Shown piece after piece: positions 1-5,138 of a stretch of 5,138 nt of DNA. The first letter of the stretch is position 1; each line of letters starts with the position of its first letter. Made by a program: the position numbers and the translations under genes. This DNA comes from an uncultured Erysipelotrichaceae bacterium (GTDB taxonomy: Bacteria > Bacillota_I > Bacilli_A > Erysipelotrichales > Erysipelotrichaceae). Location: contig CALUZL010000071.1 of assembly GCA_944325295.1 (NCBI GenBank), forward strand, positions 1 through 5,138, given 5' to 3'. The notes beneath the pieces are model-generated. The model made no database searches, was not told where the DNA came from, and saw only the letters and a program-made list of their open reading frames with translations.

Positions 1-3000
1 GTAGGTGAGTACCCAAGTTACGAGGCCAAGTTATGCAATTATTCTGAAATTGTTGATAATCTGAAAAGATCAGAATTAGAACCGCTTGCTCAAGGCTACT
101 ATGAAATAAGCCAACAAGCAGATGATATTGCACGAAGAATTGCTGAGATCAGAAAATCTAACTATGAGCAAAGACTATCAGATTTGTCAGAAGACGCTCC
201 ATCAAGGCACAGAAGAATCTTAGAAAAAAACATAAGTAAATATTCTGATCCAGATATTCAAACACTTAGAAGTATCGAACAAGATGCCTATAATGCTCTG
301 AATAATATCAAAACAAACGAGAGTGGAGGGGTTATTGACGAAGGTGCTACTAATTCTTATTTGAATTCTCTTTTAGGTGATGATTATAGGACATGGGCCG
401 AAAATAAGATCAATTCTTTAACAGATGGAAAAGGTTTCTGGAATGGATCCGATCCTTATACAGCTAGTGGCAACAGAAGGTCATTTAATAAAACCCATAC
501 CCCTTATACTTTAGATAATGTAGTTGATTATATGTCTAATCAGACACAAACATCTGGCGGCGGTTTTGGAAGTGGCTTGAATAATCTTTTAGCAGCTAGA
601 TCAAAAGATTTCGCTAGTATAGATGATATTATTGCTAACGAGGGAAGATTATCATCTGAAGGAGATGCTATCTATAGTGATTTAGAGCAGAATTACAACA
701 ATCTCCGAGATGATATGGTTAAAAATTGGAAGTATTATAGTCCTGATTATATTTGGAATGCATATGAAGACTTTAGTGATATTTCATCCAGGATAGCTAA
801 AGGTAATTTGGATCCAAAAAGAATTCAACGAGAATTCAAAAATAATGACTATGACATAACTTTAGAACAAGCTCAGAGATTTGCCGATCTACTGGAAACC
901 GGAGATAAACTTACTACCGATTACTTTGAAGCTAAACCACAAAGAGGTATTACCTTTAATGAAGTAAAACAAGCTTATGTTCCAGAAGGAACTAGTCAAG
1001 ATATCATTGATAGATTATCAGAGTATGGTATAGAGATAATCCCATATACAAGTGATACAAGACAATCTACTATCAATGATAAAGCTAGTAATTATAAGTT
1101 TTCTATTGGATTAAGATCTAATTTACCAAAAGAAGAAATAAGCAGAAGAAGAGATCTTAATAAAAAAATAATGGATCTTGGGGTATATAAGAAATACCAG
1201 AAGGATCCTGAATTATTAGAAGCTATTGATAAAGTAAGTGAAGAGTCATATATAGGAAGGCTTGATGAAACATCTTTAGATGATCTAAGAAAACAAATCT
1301 ACGATAGGATGTATGAAGAAGTAGAAGACGACCAAATAAGATTAGCTAAAGATATTAGAAAAGATGTCAAAAAGAATAGATTGAGTATTAAATCAGTATT
1401 CCCTAATGGTGTTATCAGTGATAGCGGTAAGTCCTGGTGGAATGAATTTAAGAAAAATAATTTTGGTACTTTCACTTTTGTCAAAGAGGGCGGAACCGGA
1501 GTAGATACTATGTATCAAGAACTTTCTGATATTTATGGCACTGATATGTTCCCGGAATTTATCGATAATCCTGAAGACCAGTTATCATGGATAGTTGATA
1601 CTTTGAGTTCTTTTAATGCAAAACCAAGACTCGTCCATGCATCTGAAATGGGTTATGAAAAAGAAATAAATGCATCTATCGATAATCTGTTCAATGATTT
1701 AAGAGAGTATTCAGAAGAACAACTTAACAAAAGGGAATTCAATTCTTTCTTCAAGCCAGGTGAGAACCCTGATCGTGATGTGGATATTCAAAACGAAACC
1801 AGATATGGTAATACTAATAGATTCGCCAGAACGATTGCTGAAAGCAATAACCTTAGCGACGAACAAGTTTCATTACTGCAAAAAGAGATCGGTAAAGGTA
1901 AATTTGCATATAAACCGGTTTCCAATAAACAATTAGTTGATAATGCTAATGACAAGGTAAGCAAGATCGGTATTGATAAGATGTATGAGAATTACATCGA
2001 AAATCATCAACCTGATTCAAGAAGTATCGCTGAAGGTGAGCTTTTGTTGCAGCAGCTCGCTAAAACGGATAGCGAAAAAGCATTAAAGATCGCATCCATT
2101 GTAGCCAGTGATCTGACTGAGGCTGGACGTACCGTTCAAGCTGCCAGAATATTCAAACGGTTAAGTCCTGAAGGCAAACTATTGAGTGTTGAAAGAGCTA
2201 GGAACAGAATTCAAAAACACTTAGACGAAAGATATGGAAAGGGTGCTCAAGAGATCGTTATTGACGAAGATCTTAAAAAGCAGTTATTGAACGCTAAGGA
2301 TCAAATCGAGGCAGAAAACATCGTCAATCAGATCGAACAGAACATGGCAGATCAAATGCCGAACGACATCTTTGATAAGATGAATGCATGGCGTTATTTT
2401 GCTATGCTTGCTAATCCTAGAACGCATATTAGAAATATCTTGGGTAATGCCGTCTTTTCTCCGATCATCGACACTAAGAATTTTGCTGCTAGTGCTATTG
2501 AGTCTTTAGTATCCAAGATCAATCCAAACTTTGAGAGAACCAAGAGTGTTATCAATCCGTTTAATGCTGACGATAAAGCTTTGATCGATTTCGGCAAAGC
2601 GGATTATGATAAATATAAGGATCAATTTAATTCCCAAAGTAAATACGCCATTGATGAGGCTATTAAAAACAAACAGGCATACTTTAAAGATAAGGGTATT
2701 GGTAAACTGGCGAATAAATTGATCAATAAATCATCTGATCTTTTGGATGCTGAAGATCTATTCTTTTCCAGAAAGAGATATGCATCATCTTTGGCTGAAT
2801 ATTTAAAGAGCCATAATATTACTGTTGATGAGATAAACAATCCTAGCGATCTTAAAACACTTGAGATTTTCAATAACGCACAGGAGTATGCTTACAAGGA
2901 GTCTCTAAAAGCCACTTATCGTGATGATTCGAAGTTAGCCTCTAACTTGGCTAAATTAGAAAATATGAATAAAGGCACTAAATTTATATTTGGAGGTCTT

Positions 3001-4938
3001 ATTCCATTTAAAAAGACCCCTATAAATATTGTTAAGCGGGGTATCGAATATTCTCCCGCAGGTCTTATTAAAGCTTTATACAACGGAGCTACGGGACTTA
3101 AAAACGGCAAGATAACCGGAGCTGAGTTTATCGATCAGCTGGCAAGCGGATTAAGTGGCACCGGAATCATGCTTTTAGGTATGTTTTTAGCTTCTAAAGG
3201 CATCATTAGAACTAACGATGATGATTCAGATAGAAAAGAACGTTTCGATTCTGATATGGGATCACAAGATTATGCTATCAATCTTCCTTTTGGAACTTAT
3301 ACGATTGACTGGTTGTCGCCTTCGATTATGCCACTAGCCATGGGTATTGAAATGTATAATGCTGCAGAAGAAGGATTAGAAGACATTAACCTTGGATCTA
3401 TTGCTGATACTTTGATGAGAGTTGCTGATCCTATTACTGAAACATCTATGCTTAAAAATGCTTCCGATATTCTAACTCAATATGGAGATAGCGGAACTCA
3501 AAAATTAGGATCACTTTTAGGCGATACAGTAGCTTCATATATTAACCAGTTTATTCCAACTCTAGGCGGTCAAGTTGCCAGGACAATAGACGACACAAGA
3601 AGAACCACTTATCCAAACGAAGGAACAGTCGATGCATTTTTAAGGCAAGTGGCTAATAAAGTGCCGGGCTTATCTTTCTTAAATGAACCTTATGTAAATC
3701 GTCATGGCGAAGTTGAAAAACAAGAAGATCTTGGTTTGGGAGCACTAGGACGACTATTTTTAAATATGGTTAGTCCAGGTTACTATAATTCCAATATTGC
3801 TGATGAATATGACGATGAATATTATCGTCTGTTTGATTCGACTGGAGATCTTGATGCTTTCCCGACTAATTCAACAAATAAGTTTTCTGCTGATGGAGTT
3901 GAGTTTGAACTAAGTCCTTCAGATTATACTTCCTACCAAGAGACAAAGTGGCAAGATGAAAAGAAGTATGTCGATGAGTTTATTGACTCTGATATTTACG
4001 ATGACCTTAGCGATCAGGAGAAAGTGGATGTTATTGGCAAGATCAGATCTTATATAAGTGACAAAACCAAGTATGATTATCTCAAAAACAAGGGAGTATC
4101 ATACACTGATCCAACTGTTGAAAAAGTTGAAGATGCTTTATCATCCGGATTACCTATTTATGATTACTTTATGGCCGATAGTTATTACAAGAATTTGAGT
4201 GGAGATAGCAAGCAAAGTGATTATATTGACTATCTTAATGATTCCGATTTATCAAGTGAGCAAAAGAACATTTTGTATGATATGCAATATGGCTCATCCA
4301 ACACCACTCAAAACATCAATAACTTTGCAGATAGATATGATCTATCTTCAGACCAAGAGTTAGCCATGAAGGAAGCTCTTACCACTAAGAGTCTTAAGGA
4401 CGAAAATGGAAACACGATCAAAAATTCCAAAGCATTGCAAGTAAGAGATACTTATGAAAAAATGGGTATGTATGACAGTCTTCTTGATTATATAGGTGAA
4501 AACGGATTAGAGTATGGTGATTTCGGTCTGAATAAGACAGTAGTAGGATATAGCGATAGCAGATTCAATAGTGAATACTCTAGTTTATTCGGTAATGGAA
4601 AAACCGGAACTCAGACTTCCGGTTCGAGAAGCTCAAGAAGAAGGTCTACCAAAAAAGCATCTAGTTATGGTATGAGCGACTCTGATTATAACAAAGCCAT
4701 AACCAAGATCGACAATATTATGTCCGATACTTTAGATAAACTGGTTTCTAATTCTACTTCTGTGTTTGATTTTAATATCGAGCCATTGGATCTAAGTGAT
4801 TTTAAAGTGGATGTAGAGAACTTGCTTAAGACAGATAATGATGTTAAAGATATATTCAACAAATATAAGACATCGAATATCGAAGATCTAATTGATGATT
4901 ATTTAGATGATCATCCATACAGTTATCTCTTTTCTTAG
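1..4938 (+). CDS. Giant phage/prophage polyvalent-type protein, 5'-partial
   Basis: The frame is open from base 1, so the gene starts upstream; 1645 residues are visible (numbered from base 1), ending at TAG. The TTG at 184 has no Shine-Dalgarno and sits inside the frame, so it is not the start. Blocks seen in order: YTLDNVVDYM (169-178); YFEAKPQR (308-315) leading to AYVPEGT; VDTMYQEL and NPEDQL (501-528); a long helical block with EAGRTVQA and RLSPEGKLL (679-728); AWRYFAMLANPRTHIRN with a following GN (796-816); DAEDLFFSRKRY (916-927); IPFKKTPIN and YSPAGL (1001-1022); one uncharged hydrophobic segment (about 1047-1065); YTIDWLSP (1100-1107); IPTLGGQVART (1185-1195); VSPGYY (1257-1262); an acidic Ser/Asp/Tyr-rich tail with a basic SRSSRRRSTKK linker (1542-1552). 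From memory, such blocks recur in very long proteins of Firmicutes phages; known polyvalent proteins are thought to travel in the virion and enter the host. No enzymatic active site is assigned. The role as an ejected virion protein is inference. Confidence 0.75.
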   Translation, partial: VGEYPSYEAKLCNYSEIVDNLKRSELEPLAQGYYEISQQADDIARRIAEIRKSNYEQRLSDLSEDAPSRHRRILEKNISKYSDPDIQTLRSIEQDAYNALNNIKTNESGGVIDEGATNSYLNSLLGDDYRTWAENKINSLTDGKGFWNGSDPYTASGNRRSFNKTHTPYTLDNVVDYMSNQTQTSGGGFGSGLNNLLAARSKDFASIDDIIANEGRLSSEGDAIYSDLEQNYNNLRDDMVKNWKYYSPDYIWNAYEDFSDISSRIAKGNLDPKRIQREFKNNDYDITLEQAQRFADLLETGDKLTTDYFEAKPQRGITFNEVKQAYVPEGTSQDIIDRLSEYGIEIIPYTSDTRQSTINDKASNYKFSIGLRSNLPKEEISRRRDLNKKIMDLGVYKKYQKDPELLEAIDKVSEESYIGRLDETSLDDLRKQIYDRMYEEVEDDQIRLAKDIRKDVKKNRLSIKSVFPNGVISDSGKSWWNEFKKNNFGTFTFVKEGGTGVDTMYQELSDIYGTDMFPEFIDNPEDQLSWIVDTLSSFNAKPRLVHASEMGYEKEINASIDNLFNDLREYSEEQLNKREFNSFFKPGENPDRDVDIQNETRYGNTNRFARTIAESNNLSDEQVSLLQKEIGKGKFAYKPVSNKQLVDNANDKVSKIGIDKMYENYIENHQPDSRSIAEGELLLQQLAKTDSEKALKIASIVASDLTEAGRTVQAARIFKRLSPEGKLLSVERARNRIQKHLDERYGKGAQEIVIDEDLKKQLLNAKDQIEAENIVNQIEQNMADQMPNDIFDKMNAWRYFAMLANPRTHIRNILGNAVFSPIIDTKNFAASAIESLVSKINPNFERTKSVINPFNADDKALIDFGKADYDKYKDQFNSQSKYAIDEAIKNKQAYFKDKGIGKLANKLINKSSDLLDAEDLFFSRKRYASSLAEYLKSHNITVDEINNPSDLKTLEIFNNAQEYAYKESLKATYRDDSKLASNLAKLENMNKGTKFIFGGLIPFKKTPINIVKRGIEYSPAGLIKALYNGATGLKNGKITGAEFIDQLASGLSGTGIMLLGMFLASKGIIRTNDDDSDRKERFDSDMGSQDYAINLPFGTYTIDWLSPSIMPLAMGIEMYNAAEEGLEDINLGSIADTLMRVADPITETSMLKNASDILTQYGDSGTQKLGSLLGDTVASYINQFIPTLGGQVARTIDDTRRTTYPNEGTVDAFLRQVANKVPGLSFLNEPYVNRHGEVEKQEDLGLGALGRLFLNMVSPGYYNSNIADEYDDEYYRLFDSTGDLDAFPTNSTNKFSADGVEFELSPSDYTSYQETKWQDEKKYVDEFIDSDIYDDLSDQEKVDVIGKIRSYISDKTKYDYLKNKGVSYTDPTVEKVEDALSSGLPIYDYFMADSYYKNLSGDSKQSDYIDYLNDSDLSSEQKNILYDMQYGSSNTTQNINNFADRYDLSSDQELAMKEALTTKSLKDENGNTIKNSKALQVRDTYEKMGMYDSLLDYIGENGLEYGDFGLNKTVVGYSDSRFNSEYSSLFGNGKTGTQTSGSRSSRRRSTKKASSYGMSDSDYNKAITKIDNIMSDTLDKLVSNSTSVFDFNIEPLDLSDFKVDVENLLKTDNDVKDIFNKYKTSNIEDLIDDYLDDHPYSYLFS

Positions 4939-4962
4939 GGCCTAGAAATAGGCCCATTTTTT
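4938..4962 (+). terminator. Rho-independent terminator of the giant gene
   Basis: A perfect 7-bp stem GGGCCTA/TAGGCCC (4938-4944 with 4949-4955) closes a GAAA tetraloop, and is followed by A then six T (4957-4962). The G of the TAG stop codon is the first base of the stem, so there is no spacer between gene and terminator. There is no T-run on the opposite side, so it works for the + strand only. It marks the end of the transcription unit, which fits with the next gene being convergent. Confidence 0.9.
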
Positions 4963-4995
4963 AGTGGTTTTCGGATTTTTTATCGGATGAAATTT
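4963..4995. other. Short spacer between two convergent terminators
   Basis: A 33-base AT-rich spacer with no gene. The only structure seen is a short direct repeat, TCGGAT, at 4971-4976 and 4983-4988, on either side of a T-run. This could be chance. If the element integrated at the tRNA, this stretch is inside the element, next to the attachment core. Confidence 0.4.
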
Positions 4996-5019
4996 AAAAA
5001 AGCCTTTAAATAAGGCTTT
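4996..5019 (-). terminator. Rho-independent terminator of the tRNA-Thr transcript
   Basis: Read on the - strand, an 8-bp stem AAAGCCTT/AAGGCTTT (5012-5019 with 4999-5006) encloses a 5-base loop and runs into six T (complement of the A-run 4996-5001, partly shared with the stem). It lies 13 bases past the tRNA 3' end. On the + strand the hairpin is followed only by TTTC within its own arm, so it is a poor + strand terminator. Transcripts from the two sides are therefore each stopped by their own hairpin. Confidence 0.8.
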
Positions 5020-5032
5020 CAGAATACTTAAA

Positions 5033-5108
5033 TGGTGCCGACGATAGGACTTGAACCTACGACCTACGCGTTACGAGTGCGTTGCACTACCAGCTGTGCT
5101 ACGTCGGC
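5033..5108 (-). tRNA. tRNA-Thr (anticodon CGU)
   Basis: A complete 76-base cloverleaf on the - strand. The acceptor stem GCCGACG/CGTCGGC is fully paired, the discriminator is A and CCA is encoded (complement of 5033-5035). The D arm is GCAC/GTGC with loop AGCTGGTA. The anticodon arm is ACGCA/CGCGT with loop CTCGTAA, giving anticodon CGT at 5075-5073, which reads the Thr codon ACG. The variable loop is AGGTC. The T arm is GTAGG/CCTAT with loop TTCAAGT. It closely resembles, from memory, the tRNA-Thr(CGU) of E. coli (thrW), including the AGGTCGTAGGTTC stretch. One oddity is an A·C mismatch at the loop-closing pair of the anticodon stem (31-39). ACG is rare in the neighbouring large gene (about six in-frame cases by eye), so the tRNA does not look tuned to that gene. 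Whether it is a host or a phage gene is open. Confidence 0.95.
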
Positions 5109-5118
5109 GTCATTTAAG

Positions 5119-5127
5119 ATTATAACA
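5119..5127 (-). promoter_or_regulatory. Extended -10 promoter element for tRNA-Thr
   Basis: On the - strand the sequence reads TGTTATAAT: a consensus TATAAT box (5119-5124) preceded by TGn, the extended -10 motif. Transcription would start near 5112, only about four bases before the tRNA 5' end at 5108. The -35 box at normal spacing would lie at about 5142-5147, beyond the window, so it cannot be checked. The position and perfect match make a tRNA promoter the simplest reading, and they suggest the tRNA is first in, or alone in, its transcript. Confidence 0.75.
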
Positions 5128-5138
5128 TCTTTCCAGGT

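Noticed and set aside
1299..3110. Several - strand open frames of 61-83 codons (1299-1484, 2394-2597, 2622-2873, 2916-3110)
   Set aside because: They lie wholly opposite the strongly supported large gene, have no promoter or ribosome binding site that I can see, and their composition looks like the complement of its codons.
184..4938. A 1584-residue gene starting at the TTG at 184
   Set aside because: The same frame is open all the way to base 1 and there is no ribosome binding site before the TTG.
4936..5013. Stop-codon recoding (TAG read as an amino acid), extending the protein to the TAA at 5011-5013
   Set aside because: The extension would translate straight through a strong intrinsic terminator and into the opposing one, and the extra 25 or so codons look like non-coding sequence.
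4999..5019. The second hairpin as a backup + strand terminator
   Set aside because: No T-run follows it on the + strand; the T-run is on the - strand side, matching the tRNA.
1..5138. CRISPR array, insertion sequence, riboswitch or replication origin
   Set aside because: No regularly spaced repeats, transposase motifs, terminal inverted repeats or iteron clusters were seen; nearly all of the window is one coding frame.

Overview
The window is AT-rich (roughly 35% G+C by eye) and is almost entirely one enormous coding region on the + strand, followed by a short convergent junction and a threonine tRNA gene on the - strand. Codon use is A/T-biased (AGA for Arg, TTA for Leu, GAT, AAA). Together with the recognisable protein motifs, this suggests a phage or prophage of a low-GC bacterium, most likely a Bacillota-type (Firmicutes or related) gut organism. 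That placement is inference; no taxonomic marker is present other than the tRNA.

Region 1-4938: a single reading frame with no stop from base 1 to a TAG at 4936-4938. The frame is already open at the left edge, so the gene's start lies outside the window and at least 1645 residues are present here. The protein looks like the giant, multi-block 'polyvalent' proteins of phages and prophages. It is a string of conserved blocks (an FEAKPQR-type block, a VDxxYQEL/NPxDQL block, an EAGRTVQA helical block, a WRYxxMLxNPRTHIRN block, a PFKKTP block followed by one hydrophobic segment, and a YTIDW/IPTLGGQ/PGYY block). A low-complexity acidic tail with a short basic Ser/Arg linker follows. I recognise the blocks from memory of the family. 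No catalytic domain could be assigned in the part visible here.

Region 4938-5032: a strong intrinsic terminator for the large gene, whose stem begins on the last base of the stop codon, then a second hairpin oriented for the - strand that terminates the tRNA transcript. The roughly 35 bases between them hold no gene.

Region 5033-5138: a complete tRNA-Thr(CGU) gene on the - strand with encoded CCA and an extended -10 promoter just upstream of it; the -35 position falls outside the window. The tRNA's 3' end faces the phage-like gene. That is the geometry of a prophage integrated at a tRNA 3' end, but it would also fit a phage-borne tRNA. The window alone cannot decide between them.
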